Assembly: GCA_050953725.1 (NCBI GenBank)
Contig: JBMNNB010000001.1
Coordinates: 1-64,000, forward strand
DNA from: DTU053 sp012520115
Lineage (GTDB): Bacteria; Bacillota; Clostridia; Oscillospirales; Acutalibacteraceae
Length of the DNA: 64,000 bases
Direction of reading: 5' to 3'
Made by a program: the position numbers and the translations under genes. The notes beneath the pieces are model-generated. The model was not told where the DNA came from. It ran no database searches and saw only the letters and a program-made list of their open reading frames with translations. This document shows positions 42,974 through 52,550 of the stretch, piece by piece. How positions within the stretch are numbered: the first letter of the stretch is position 1; each line of letters opens with the position of its first letter.

Positions 42974-43723
42974 ATGAAAACAACATCCGAAAGCACCGAA
43001 GAAGGACGGTTATATAAATTATTTTTATTGATTTTTATACCGACCATTCTGACCACTTCGGTTTACATCATCCTGGGTTTTATGCAAAATGCCATTCCTT
43101 CGATATTGCTTTTCTTTCTTTGTGCTCTTTTTATTCTGTTCCCGATTGAATTAGGCATAATCATTCATGCAAGCAAAAAAGAATACGGCCGCTATTCTTT
43201 AAAAAGTGCGTTTTCCCGCTATGAAAAATTAAGTCGGACGAAAATATTTCTTTACGGAGTGGGTCTGTTCGCCTTTTCGGGAATTGCTTCTGTTACAGTC
43301 GCCCCATTAGAAAACTATTTGCTCGCTCCGATTTCAAATCGGCTGGCACAGCTTACCCCCGCCTATTTTGACTGGACTGATTTTGATAGCCTGAAACTAT
43401 ACCCGAAGAATATTCTAATCGTAACCTGTGCAGCCTACTTTGTTCTCAATGCTGTTATGGGCCCGATAGTTGAAGAACTCTTTTTCAGAGGCTACCTCCC
43501 ATCAAAAATAAGCCGATTAGGTAATTGGGCTCCGCTGATAATCACCGTACTGTTCTCGTTATATCATCTATGGCTTCCGTTTAATAACCTGTTCAGAATC
43601 ATTGCGTTTTACCCCGCGGCCTTTCTTGCATGGAAGAAGAAAAATATATACATATCAATCGTATTCCATTGTCTGTGCAACATATTTTCATGCGTCAGCT
43701 TTTTTTTGGCATTACTTCAATAA
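42974..43723 (+). CDS. CPBP-family intramembrane protease (249 aa)
   Basis: Eight hydrophobic segments with the CPBP motifs GPIVEELFFRGYL (E167-E168-R172), SLYHLWLPFNN and VFHCLCNIF. ATG at 42974 with weak GAGGA site. It is 36 nt upstream of a second, motif-poor CPBP-like gene in the same direction, likely a co-expressed pair. Confidence 0.85.
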   Translation: MKTTSESTEEGRLYKLFLLIFIPTILTTSVYIILGFMQNAIPSILLFFLCALFILFPIELGIIIHASKKEYGRYSLKSAFSRYEKLSRTKIFLYGVGLFAFSGIASVTVAPLENYLLAPISNRLAQLTPAYFDWTDFDSLKLYPKNILIVTCAAYFVLNAVMGPIVEELFFRGYLPSKISRLGNWAPLIITVLFSLYHLWLPFNNLFRIIAFYPAAFLAWKKKNIYISIVFHCLCNIFSCVSFFLALLQ

Positions 43724-43759
43724 CAAGCTCCTGCTTAGTTTTATTTGTGAGGGGTGTAT

Positions 43760-44464
43760 ATGGAAGAAACAGCTGTAAAACAAAAGAAAAAGACAGGGTC
43801 AGACCTGATTATCATCTGCGCAGTGACCATGATAGTGCTCGGTGTATTCATGGCATTTCAGGACACCGTCGAGGGCTTTGCAAAAGATACCGGCATACAT
43901 ATCCTTCTTCGCACGGTGACAATGGCGCTGCTGCAGTTCGGTACTGCGGGATTGGGCATTACACTCGTTGCCCTCATCCGTAAAGAAAGCTTTGTAAGCT
44001 TCGGGCTGAGAAAGAAAAATGCGCTTAAATCCATCGTGTTCTGTACGTTGTCGTACGTACCGTATATTATTTTCTGCTTAGCCACAGGACAGATTGACAG
44101 TTACATGCCGTTTCAGACGGTCTGGATGACGAGTGAGCTGCGCCAAAGCAATTTTGCGGTGGGTGCGCTCGGATATCTCATCATTGCTGTTGCCTGGGGC
44201 TTTTTTGAGGGTTTTAATTATGTGGTCATCAGCGATAAAATCAACAAACTGCTCCCCGTCAAGCACAGATGGCTCAACTGGGGTGCTATAATCTGCGCTG
44301 TCATGTGCATATTGATTCACGGCATGATAGGCGTCACCATGGAGGGCATCATAGAAATGCTGACGGTGTTCATCGCAATATACGGCATGCTTGTGACCAA
44401 GACCGTTACCGGCAACGCCTGGGGCTGCGTCTTCCTGTTTGTATTCCTCTGGAATGCGTTTTAA
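43760..44464 (+). CDS. CPBP-like membrane protein without the EExxR motif (235 aa)
   Basis: Seven to eight hydrophobic helices with the same topology as the preceding protease. Where CPBP proteins have EExxxR it reads FFEGFNYVVIS: one Glu, no second Glu and no Arg; a His is kept at ILIHGMIG. It is thus probably a non-proteolytic partner. ATG at 43760 follows GAGGGG. Confidence 0.7.
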   Translation: MEETAVKQKKKTGSDLIIICAVTMIVLGVFMAFQDTVEGFAKDTGIHILLRTVTMALLQFGTAGLGITLVALIRKESFVSFGLRKKNALKSIVFCTLSYVPYIIFCLATGQIDSYMPFQTVWMTSELRQSNFAVGALGYLIIAVAWGFFEGFNYVVISDKINKLLPVKHRWLNWGAIICAVMCILIHGMIGVTMEGIIEMLTVFIAIYGMLVTKTVTGNAWGCVFLFVFLWNAF

Positions 44465-44568
44465 CGAGAAATAGCGTTTTCTTATTATAAAATTGAACTG
44501 CTCCGGTATTGCAGATAGTGCAAAGCGGAACAGCTTAAGCTAAAATAGCGACGGGTTCTGTTTGACCC

Positions 44569-44597
44569 AAGGCAGGCATAGCCTGCCTTATTTTTAT
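44569..44597 (+). terminator. Terminator after the CPBP pair
   Basis: AAGGCAGGC-ata-GCCTGCCTT followed by ATTTTTAT. The remainder of the 453-bp gap 44465-44917 holds GAACTGCTCCGGTAT (44492-44506, also found after the giant gene) and the promoter region of the giant gene. Confidence 0.85.
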
Positions 44598-44809
44598 GCT
44601 CAAAAGAAAGCAAATATCGCTATTCTATTGTTCAGCACCGCTACCGAATGATTCAAGGTTTTAACGGACTTGACGCAGTGTGGGATTTCACCCTCAAAGG
44701 TCGGCGGCAAAAAGAGTAAGACCGAGACGTGCTGCATATATAAGGGAATTATGTAATTTATTATCATTATTCCGTCAACATGTCAATTACTTTAGCTAAG
44801 TAACATATT

Positions 44810-44881
44810 ATTTCGGCAAAGTGCCGAAATTCATGATTTTGTTCCCATTTATTTGTATTAAATGGGAACAAATGTTATAAT
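44810..44881 (+). promoter_or_regulatory. Promoter with two operator-like dyads of the giant secreted protein gene
   Basis: TTGTAT (44853-44858), 17-nt spacer, TATAAT (44876-44881). GTTCCCATTTA/TAAATGGGAAC (44841-44851, 44859-44869) is a perfect 11-bp dyad whose centre is the -35 box, and ATTTCGGCA-aag-TGCCGAAAT (44810-44830) is another perfect dyad just upstream. Strong candidate for repressor and activator sites. Confidence 0.7.
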
Positions 44882-44917
44882 TACCATGTAAAAATATGCA
44901 GAATTGCAGGTGATATC

Positions 44918-47900
44918 ATGCAGAATTTATCTCGAATTGCCAAGAAGACCATATCGGTATTTATGGCGACAATTTTAGTTTTGTCGTGCTTTTCATCGGC
45001 CTTTGGGGTTGTTGCCTCGGCGGCCGATGATATCGGCGTACCATGGGACGGCACGACGGTTACGCAGCCTTCTCAGGCCTCCGACGGTTACTATCTTATT
45101 AGTAACGGTGCGGAGCTTGCGTGGTTCAGAAATCAGATTGTAAGCAATAACAACCGCTACATAAACGGCAGGCTGACGGCTAACATAAACCTTAACAGCA
45201 AGGTTTGGGAGCCTATCGGCAACCATGACCGTCAGTACGGCGGCACGTTTGACGGACAGGGCTTTACCGTTTCAAATGTCTATGTCACCTCCACATCGGT
45301 TGACAGGGCTCTTTTCGGTAAAATTACGACCTCGGGCGTAATCAAGAATCTGAATGTCAACAGTGTAACCATAGTCAACTCCCGTGACTACTCGGCGGGC
45401 CTTTTGGGCGTTGCCGCCGGAGGCACGATAAGCAACTGCCATGTCACCGGAATCAGCATCACTGCGGGCAGGAACAATACCGGCGGACTTGTGGGAATGT
45501 GCGAGGGCACGGCGACGATAACAGACTGCTCGGTCACCGGCACCTCGTTCATGAAAACCATAGTCGGCAACAGCAATGTGGCCGGCCTTGTCGGCTACAT
45601 AAAGGCAAACGATGTTCTGATAAGCGGCTGTACTGTAAGAAATGTCAATGTCTCCTCCTCGGTTTCCGAGTCGAGAATAGCCGGCATCGTAGGCTATTCG
45701 GACAACAGGTTCAAGATATACGACTGCCTTGTTGATAGTGTAAACATCACAGGCGCAAGATTTTTAGGCGGCATTGCGTTCATATCAAGGTACGGCAGCA
45801 TCATAGAGCGCTGCGGTGTCGTGAACTCCAATATTACATCCACTCAAACGAGTGCAAGCACCGACGTCGAGATAGGCGGCCTTATAGGCGTAGTGCCGGG
45901 AGATACGGTCAACACGGTTCAATACTGCTATGTTTACAACACCAAGGTAAGCACTTACGGCAGGATGTCCGGCGGCTTTATCGGAAAGATTGAGTCCACA
46001 AGGCATATCATCACCGAGAATTACAGCGCCGCAACCTTGGAGCTTAAAGCCTCCCCGACAAGGGCGGGTACTCTTATAGGATATGTGAACTCCGCTGAGA
46101 TTCAGGATATACGCTATGTGTCCAACCCTTCACAGACTCCCATTGCCGAGCAGGTTTCGAGCGCCATCGTCAATAACGTGGTCGGCATAACCGACACTGA
46201 AGCGAAGAACGGAACGCTCTTAAACTTCCTGAACGGCTTCACAAATATATGGCAAGAGGGCGAGGACGGCTATCCCGTTGTCGACCGGACTCTTGCGGTT
46301 CCCCCTTCAACGGACGGCAGCGGCTATTATCTGATAAGCAGCGGCTTCCAGCTCGAATGGTTCCAGAAGTTTGTCAACTCGGGCAACCCCAATGCTTCTG
46401 CTAAGCTGATTGCAGACATAAACCTCGGCGGCAAGAAAATGGATTCAATCGGCAACAACAATGTAAGATACAACGGTACCTTCGACGGACAGGGATTTAC
46501 AATCTCCAACCTTTATATTAACAAAACAGGCAACGACAAGGGCCTTTTCGGCTCCACCAACGCAGCCGCAGTTATTAAGAATTTCAGGCTTGTAAATGCT
46601 TTTGTCAATACAAACGGCTCTTATGTAGGTGCAATCGTGGGCGTGCTAAGGGGCAGTGTTTCCGATATAACGATAGAGGGCGTTTATGTCAGCGCTGCGT
46701 CCTCTGTGGGCGGGGTAATAGGACATTGCGAGACCAACGCAACCTACAATAACATTACGGTAATCGGAACTCCCGATGCTAAACAAGTCAGGGCAACGGG
46801 CAACTACGTAGGCGGCATTGTCGGCAATGTAAAGGGAGCAATGAACTTCAACAACCTTACCGTTGACGGAATTGACATTGCCGCAAACGAAAGAGCCGGC
46901 GGCCTTGTGGGCGACTCCGACGGCGGCTCCGTTCAGATAAGCAATTCCCTTGTTCAGAATGTAAATATTACAGTCAATAACTACGCCGGCGGCGTTATAT
47001 TCAGCATACGCAACGGCTCGAGCGTAACTGATTCCACCGTCAGAAATGTAAGGATTACCGGCGGAGCGGAACTGGGCGGTATTTCAGGCACCTCCAACGG
47101 CAACCCCGCAACGGTAAGCGGCTGCCTTATTGAAAACTTCACCTCTGTTTCCACAGGCGAGAGGACCGGCGGCATAATAGGCTATATCAACAACAGGGCT
47201 TATATTACCGATACTATAATCAGGGATTCGAGCATTACCGGTTACAGATACATAGGCGGCGTTTCGTATACCTTAAAGGACGGCTCCGTAATCAGCCGTG
47301 TAGGAGTCGTAAATGTGGATATTAACGCAACGCTCAATAACCCCTCCTCAGACCATCAGGTAGGCGGACTTGTGGGACTTGTGGGCTGGGGAACCGTGAA
47401 CACGGTAAGGTACAATTATGTATCGAATGTCAATATCAATGTGCCCGGCAGAATGGTGGGCGGACTCTTCGGCAGAATTGACACGGCAGCCCACGACATA
47501 GGCTACAACTATGTAAACGAAACATCCGTAAGCGCCGGCACAATTAATGTGGGCAGCCTTGTGGGCTCCCGCACATCGGGCAATTTCACAAATAACTTTG
47601 CCATAAATTCCAGCGCCCTGCCGCTTGTAGGCTCAGGCACGGCGGGCGCAGCGGGCGACACAAACGGAACCGCAAAGGCATCAGTTTTCGAGGGCGACAT
47701 TGAGTCTGCCGCCACTCAGGAGCTTCTCGACTACTATATCTCGGCTTCGGGCTTTGTAAAGTCCTTCGAGAACGAGAATGTGGCCTTCTTAAAGGATGAT
47801 ATCTTATCCGAGCTTTACGACGAGATAGTTTCCATTCTATCTGCAATCGAAGCAGAGCTTGCAAAGAGGCTCGACGCCGAAATTCAGGTTTTGAGGGACT

Positions 47901-50900
47901 TCTACGACGAGTACGGAATGATATGCATATTTAACTACGAGCTTATAGGCTCTTACTTCGGCAGCGTAACGACTGCGATAGCGGAGAAGGTAAGCCTCCC
48001 GCCGGAAACTCAGGCGAATTACGACTTCTACCTGTGGCTCATAGGCGAGTACAACGAGTTTATGGCGAACTACGGCTACAACTCTTTCTATGAGGCATCG
48101 GTGGGCTTTATGCCGAGGGTCGTGCGTGAGGACGACATCGCAAGGTATGAAAGCCCGCGGGACGACTATCCCGTAACCTATGAAAAGATGCAGAATGTCG
48201 TCAATAAGCTCGATGCTCTGCTTCTCAGCGAAGACTTTGCAACTCTTACGGGCATGGAGACGAGTATCAGTCAGAGCATAAAGGACCTTTTGGCTGAGGA
48301 GCTTTACACAAGCGAAATGATAAACGAGCTTATGAGTGCGACTTATCCTAAGCTCATAGAGGAGCTTGAGAGCGCCATAGAGGAGAATGCTGAGATAGAC
48401 ATCGGCATTACCACCATTACCTTCAGAGGCAAGGCAAGGTCAATTGTAGACGACCTTCTCAGAAAGTTCGGTCTCTCGGTCTACCCGAGCTATCTTGCCG
48501 ACATTATCGACCCGAGGTACGAAACCGTAAGGTCTGTACTTTACAGCGCAGGCAAGGATTGGAAAAAGGTCAACTTCGAAGACCCCGAGGCTCCGAATTA
48601 TCTTGACTGGGGCGAGATGGACAAAGATATCTTTATAGATGCCTTCGCCAACAGCCTCAAGGGCATTTACCCGGTACTGCGCTCGGCTCTCACCGCTAAC
48701 TCCTTCAATGACAGGAAGAGCACTGATTTTGCAGCGAACATAGATGTCAGCGTAAGAATCCAAATCGATGCGGTGGACTCATACGACAGGGCTATCGTGC
48801 CGCTGCTCGAAATGCTGAATATCACCGGCTTCATCCCCTCCACCGAGTTTAATGAGATTACGAATGTAAAGGGCTATGTGGAGAACATCTTCAATCCGCT
48901 GCTGACCTGGATTGAAAACGAAATCCCGACTGCCCCCTTCTCGAATCTTATGGAGCTTCTGCCGAATATCGCATATTCCTTAGAGTTCGGCCTTGTGGAG
49001 TTCTGGCTGAAGACGATTAAGGCGACCATCCGCTACGACATTGACGGCGTGTTCGACTACTGGCTCGGAGATGTGGACTTCGATATAACGAGCGGAGACT
49101 ACCGCCTTGATGTGTACGAGATTCTCTCCGAGGAAGAGGACGACATCTTCTACGGCGCTGATTTGTCTAATTTGAGCGGACTTTTCAGGATGATAACCAA
49201 TGAATTGGACATCGACATCGAGCTGCCGCCGATTAACAACAAGTACCTTGCATCCCTCGGCTCGGTGGTATACCTTAACTCCGCTACGAGGCAGCAGACA
49301 AGGGGCTATATACATGGCGACAGCGCTAAGGTCGCCTATGTAATGCTGAAATACATATTCAGCATACTCAGCGACGAGGAGCTTGTCAGAGAGATTATTG
49401 CGGCCTTCGACGACGATGAGGAAGGCGAAGACAGGCTTGACGGAGCAATAGGCGAAATCATTAGGAATATAAGCGAGAACCCATACGATGCGATTGCGGC
49501 GATTGCGGAGCTTTGCAATCCCGCAGAGTATCCGGTTCGCACTCTTGACTACGGCAAGGAGCTTGAAGGCAGCTTCGCAAAGGTACAGTACTCGCAATAC
49601 TGGACAAAGCAGCAGGCCGATTTCGTGGCAGATAACCTCGACAACTATATTGACAGCATACTGAAGCTGCTGGGACTTAAACCCGCAGGCGAGATACTCA
49701 GAGATAAGGTCGGCGAGCTTTACTCTAACGAAACCCTGACATCGATAGTAACGGGAATACGAGGCTTCCTTGAGGATATGGACGAAGATGATAAAATTCT
49801 CAAAGTACTCGATGTGGACATTTCCCCGTGGGATGAAATCGATGTTGGCCACGATTGGGGCTTTGTCGATGGCGACAAGGAAGGCTTCCTTGCTTCACTG
49901 TGCGCCGCCCTCTCACCGCTGAACAATGCGATAGGCCTCTTCCTTGCGGATATGGATTACACCATAATGGACGGCGAAATTACGGTCAAAGGCTATAACG
50001 GTTACAAAAACGCCGTTGTGCCGCTGCTTGAGGCTCTCGGCTGCGACTATGAGGACATTTTGACAGGCGACGAGTACCTTGCCGCTGTGGCAGAAAACCC
50101 GAACTCGATGATAGAACACATCATAAGACCCATTTTTGAGCTGCTTGAAAGAGTATATGCAGCCCCGACAGAGACCCTGTTCTCTATCTTACCTAACCTT
50201 ATCTACTTCCTCGATTCGGGAGTCCTCGATACGGCGCTGCTCAATATGGCTCAGCCGGTACTTGTGGTAATAGATACAATCAGGCCGATTTACGGCATAG
50301 ATATTGACTTCTCGGCAAAGGAATTCATCCTCGAGGCAATCAGCGAGCTTGCTTTTGATAACGGTATAACCCTGCCAGCCTTTGATATTTCGAGCATGCT
50401 GAAGGCATACGCCGAACCTAAGCTCAATGTCCACGGCGAGGAAATCTATGTGATTAACGCCGCTAACGAGGATGTAATGACCGTAATGCTCAGATACCTT
50501 GCGCTGACGCTGTTCGGCCCCGAGAACATCGAATTGGTAAAGAACACGTTTGTAGAAGAGTCCGGTCTTTCGGGCGACAATGCGGCAGTGCTCAAGGCGG
50601 TTATCGACTCCTTCGGAAACACAATCAACACCGAGAACGGCCCGGATAAGGTGCTCGGCAATCTGTACATCCTGTTCAAGGGAACCGAATCGGGCTTCGG
50701 CGGGGCGGCTGACTTCCTGCAGAACTTTAACAAATACTGGACTCAGATGCTGAATATGCTGGCCGATTCCGACAGCGAGTTTATAAGGAGCTTTGCCGAA
50801 ACCGTAAAGAACATACTTAATGATTATCTCGGCGGAGTGATTGACGAAGGCGGCCTTGCCTCTGGAGGCATAGTAAGGTTCTTCCAGAAGATAGCCGAGT

Positions 50901-50944
50901 TCTTCAGAAGAATATTCGAAATGATAAGGACACTATTCGCATAA
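44918..50944 (+). CDS. Giant secreted GLUG-repeat and helical-module protein (2008 aa)
   Basis: A Sec signal (TISVFMATILVLSCFSSAFG, cleavage near ASAAD, residue 37) leads into two homologous halves of GLUG-type beta-helix: residues about 52-465 and 467-925. Each begins GYYLISxGxxLxWF, then GTFDGQGFTxSN, and is full of GGLVG/GGIVG turns. The rest (about 925-2008) is acidic and helical and also duplicated: PVLRSALTAN ... DRAIVPLLEMLNI near 1240-1300 and SPLNNAIGLF ... KNAVVPLLEALGC near 1660-1710, about 420 residues apart. No LPxTG or SLH motif; the end FFQKIAEFFRRIFEMIRTLF is an amphipathic helix. It is probably a cell-surface or matrix adhesin; the function is inferred. Confidence 0.85.
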   Translation: MQNLSRIAKKTISVFMATILVLSCFSSAFGVVASAADDIGVPWDGTTVTQPSQASDGYYLISNGAELAWFRNQIVSNNNRYINGRLTANINLNSKVWEPIGNHDRQYGGTFDGQGFTVSNVYVTSTSVDRALFGKITTSGVIKNLNVNSVTIVNSRDYSAGLLGVAAGGTISNCHVTGISITAGRNNTGGLVGMCEGTATITDCSVTGTSFMKTIVGNSNVAGLVGYIKANDVLISGCTVRNVNVSSSVSESRIAGIVGYSDNRFKIYDCLVDSVNITGARFLGGIAFISRYGSIIERCGVVNSNITSTQTSASTDVEIGGLIGVVPGDTVNTVQYCYVYNTKVSTYGRMSGGFIGKIESTRHIITENYSAATLELKASPTRAGTLIGYVNSAEIQDIRYVSNPSQTPIAEQVSSAIVNNVVGITDTEAKNGTLLNFLNGFTNIWQEGEDGYPVVDRTLAVPPSTDGSGYYLISSGFQLEWFQKFVNSGNPNASAKLIADINLGGKKMDSIGNNNVRYNGTFDGQGFTISNLYINKTGNDKGLFGSTNAAAVIKNFRLVNAFVNTNGSYVGAIVGVLRGSVSDITIEGVYVSAASSVGGVIGHCETNATYNNITVIGTPDAKQVRATGNYVGGIVGNVKGAMNFNNLTVDGIDIAANERAGGLVGDSDGGSVQISNSLVQNVNITVNNYAGGVIFSIRNGSSVTDSTVRNVRITGGAELGGISGTSNGNPATVSGCLIENFTSVSTGERTGGIIGYINNRAYITDTIIRDSSITGYRYIGGVSYTLKDGSVISRVGVVNVDINATLNNPSSDHQVGGLVGLVGWGTVNTVRYNYVSNVNINVPGRMVGGLFGRIDTAAHDIGYNYVNETSVSAGTINVGSLVGSRTSGNFTNNFAINSSALPLVGSGTAGAAGDTNGTAKASVFEGDIESAATQELLDYYISASGFVKSFENENVAFLKDDILSELYDEIVSILSAIEAELAKRLDAEIQVLRDFYDEYGMICIFNYELIGSYFGSVTTAIAEKVSLPPETQANYDFYLWLIGEYNEFMANYGYNSFYEASVGFMPRVVREDDIARYESPRDDYPVTYEKMQNVVNKLDALLLSEDFATLTGMETSISQSIKDLLAEELYTSEMINELMSATYPKLIEELESAIEENAEIDIGITTITFRGKARSIVDDLLRKFGLSVYPSYLADIIDPRYETVRSVLYSAGKDWKKVNFEDPEAPNYLDWGEMDKDIFIDAFANSLKGIYPVLRSALTANSFNDRKSTDFAANIDVSVRIQIDAVDSYDRAIVPLLEMLNITGFIPSTEFNEITNVKGYVENIFNPLLTWIENEIPTAPFSNLMELLPNIAYSLEFGLVEFWLKTIKATIRYDIDGVFDYWLGDVDFDITSGDYRLDVYEILSEEEDDIFYGADLSNLSGLFRMITNELDIDIELPPINNKYLASLGSVVYLNSATRQQTRGYIHGDSAKVAYVMLKYIFSILSDEELVREIIAAFDDDEEGEDRLDGAIGEIIRNISENPYDAIAAIAELCNPAEYPVRTLDYGKELEGSFAKVQYSQYWTKQQADFVADNLDNYIDSILKLLGLKPAGEILRDKVGELYSNETLTSIVTGIRGFLEDMDEDDKILKVLDVDISPWDEIDVGHDWGFVDGDKEGFLASLCAALSPLNNAIGLFLADMDYTIMDGEITVKGYNGYKNAVVPLLEALGCDYEDILTGDEYLAAVAENPNSMIEHIIRPIFELLERVYAAPTETLFSILPNLIYFLDSGVLDTALLNMAQPVLVVIDTIRPIYGIDIDFSAKEFILEAISELAFDNGITLPAFDISSMLKAYAEPKLNVHGEEIYVINAANEDVMTVMLRYLALTLFGPENIELVKNTFVEESGLSGDNAAVLKAVIDSFGNTINTENGPDKVLGNLYILFKGTESGFGGAADFLQNFNKYWTQMLNMLADSDSEFIRSFAETVKNILNDYLGGVIDEGGLASGGIVRFFQKIAEFFRRIFEMIRTLFA

Positions 50945-51010
50945 AACAAAAGGGCCCGCTTACAAAAAGTCCGGAAATAACGGACAAAAACAAGAATCCC
51001 CCGCAGAATG

Positions 51011-51055
51011 AACTGCTCCGGTATGTGCGAACAGTACAAACCGGAGCAGTTTTTC
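51011..51055 (+). terminator. Terminator of the giant gene
   Basis: AACTGCTCCGGT pairs with ACCGGAGCAGTT around a 17-nt loop, followed by TTTTTC. Located about 65 nt after the stop codon. Confidence 0.9.
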
Positions 51056-51152
51056 ATCTGTATGCAGGCTTTATTTTGTCCTTTATCAGGTCTACTAAGA
51101 GTGGATTCTTTTCTAAGCAAAATAGTGTATACTAAAAATCGAGGTGAAATCC

Positions 51153-51497
51153 ATGGATATAAACAGAAAGAAGGAGCTTATAGAAGCCTATAAAAACAGA
51201 AACCCCGAAATGGGAGTGATATCTTACCGCTGCAAAGAAACAGGTGAGTCGTTTCTGGGCATCTCAAAAGATACAAAAGCGGATTTTAACAGCGCTAATA
51301 TGAAATTGAACGCCAGCTGGCATCCCAATAAACGCTTACAGGAACTCTGGAACAAATACGGTCAGGATGGCTTTGAGCTGTCAGTCATAAAGGTGCTCAA
51401 GTATGATAACCCGCATGAAGACTATACGGAGAAATTGGAAAGCATGAGAGAGCAATGCCTTGAAGCTGACCCGAATGCCATGAAGCTATGGCGATGA
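51153..51497 (+). CDS. Small GIY-YIG-like protein, degenerate motif (114 aa)
   Basis: Residues 20-60 read GVISYRCKETGESFLGISKD where GIY-YIG nucleases have GIY and YIG, followed by NASWHPNKRLQELWNKYGQD and FELSVIKVL. The fold is recognisable but both Tyr positions are replaced (GVI, FLG), so catalysis is doubtful. ATG at 51153 with GAGGTGAA upstream. 18 nt before the DinB-like gene, likely co-transcribed. Such short proteins are common in Clostridia. Confidence 0.7.
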   Translation: MDINRKKELIEAYKNRNPEMGVISYRCKETGESFLGISKDTKADFNSANMKLNASWHPNKRLQELWNKYGQDGFELSVIKVLKYDNPHEDYTEKLESMREQCLEADPNAMKLWR

Positions 51498-51515
51498 ATA
51501 AGGGGGGTTCAATTA

Positions 51516-52046
51516 ATGGGTAATTCCGAAATAAAGGAGAATATACTGTTTCAGCTTGAGATGTGCTGGCAGCTGTATCTTTATCATACTGAAAGCTTAC
51601 AGGACGAGGAGGCTCTCTGGTCCTTCAGCCCGACAGGTCTGAAGGTGACAAAGAAGGATGATGAATGGTGTGCGGACTGGCCAGACAGCGAAAGCTACGA
51701 TATCGGCCCGCCCGGTATCGCATGGCTTATGTGGCACATCATATATTGGTGGAGCACGGCGTTAGATTACAATTTCGGTGACGGCAGTCTTAAAAAAGAG
51801 GATATTCTCTGGCCGGGAAGCATAGAAAAGGCAAAAATACAGATAAATCAGCTCCACGATAAATGGGTATCAAAAATAAACGAATTGTCGGAAGCAGATT
51901 TTAAATCAAAACAATATTCACATTGGCCGTTTGATGACAGAAGCTTTGCCGATATCGCACTCTGGTTAAACGGAGAATTGATGAAAAATGCTGCGAAGAT
52001 AGGCTACGGACGTTTTTTAAACGCAAAGTGCTCAAAAACGCAGTAA
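51516..52046 (+). CDS. DinB-like four-helix protein (176 aa)
   Basis: DinB/DUF664 four-helix bundle with the conserved His in WLMWHIIYWW and the C-terminal region LWLNGELMKNAAKIGYGRF. Typical DinB metal His triad is only partly visible. Probably a thiol-dependent or metal-binding enzyme; GNAT and DinB genes often lie side by side in Firmicutes. Confidence 0.75.
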   Translation: MGNSEIKENILFQLEMCWQLYLYHTESLQDEEALWSFSPTGLKVTKKDDEWCADWPDSESYDIGPPGIAWLMWHIIYWWSTALDYNFGDGSLKKEDILWPGSIEKAKIQINQLHDKWVSKINELSEADFKSKQYSHWPFDDRSFADIALWLNGELMKNAAKIGYGRFLNAKCSKTQ

Positions 52047-52098
52047 ATGTATTGCTTTAACGGACATGCTTTTTGCAATTACAGTTAAATACTCAGAA

Positions 52099-52150
52099 CC
52101 CAAAGCCCTTTCCGCCTCATATGAGCGGTTAAGGGCTTTGGTATATTTGT
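52099..52150 (+). terminator. Terminator after the DinB-like gene
   Basis: CCAAAGCCCTT pairs with AAGGGCTTTGG with a nested CCGC...GCGG in the loop. T-rich tail (TATATTTG) is weak. Confidence 0.65.
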
Positions 52151-52289
52151 TTACAAATGAGCTACTTTTCCGCAAAAACATTTACTTTATCGGCGCCTTA
52201 TAATAAGATATCCCTAACTTGGAAATATTTGCAAGCAGGAATCAATAGCTTTAAATTTAAAGTCGGAGTCTGAATATGTCGGGATAGCA

Positions 52290-52530
52290 ATCATTACAGC
52301 CTCCGACGACGATGAGGGAGAAGACAATATCGACTGCCCGACATGCGATATTATAAGGAATGTGAGCAAGAACCCTTATGATGCGATTGCGGGAATGTGG
52401 ACTTTGCAACCCCGCTGAGTAACCGGTTCGCAGCCTCGGCTATGATAATGATAGCTTAAAGGCAGCTATGCAAATGTCCGGTTCTCGCAGTACCGGACAA
52501 AACAGCAAGCCAATTTCGTGTCGAATAAAC
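52290..52530 (+). pseudogene. Decayed partial copy of the giant gene
   Basis: The sequence tracks positions about 49400-49625 of the giant gene: GACGACGATGAGG, ATAAGGAATGTGAGCAAGAA, TATGATGCGATTGCGG, CCGGTTCGCA, AGCAAGCCAATTTCGTG, with stops and small deletions. It represents about 75 residues of the helical module. Lies in the 504-bp gap 52047-52550, whose other part has only the terminator. Confidence 0.75.
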
Positions 52531-52550
52531 TATTTATTGGAGGAACCAAG

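Noticed and set aside
48980..49852. 290-codon open frame on the - strand inside the giant gene
   Set aside because: Shadow of the codon-biased + strand gene; no ribosome site and no recognisable domain.
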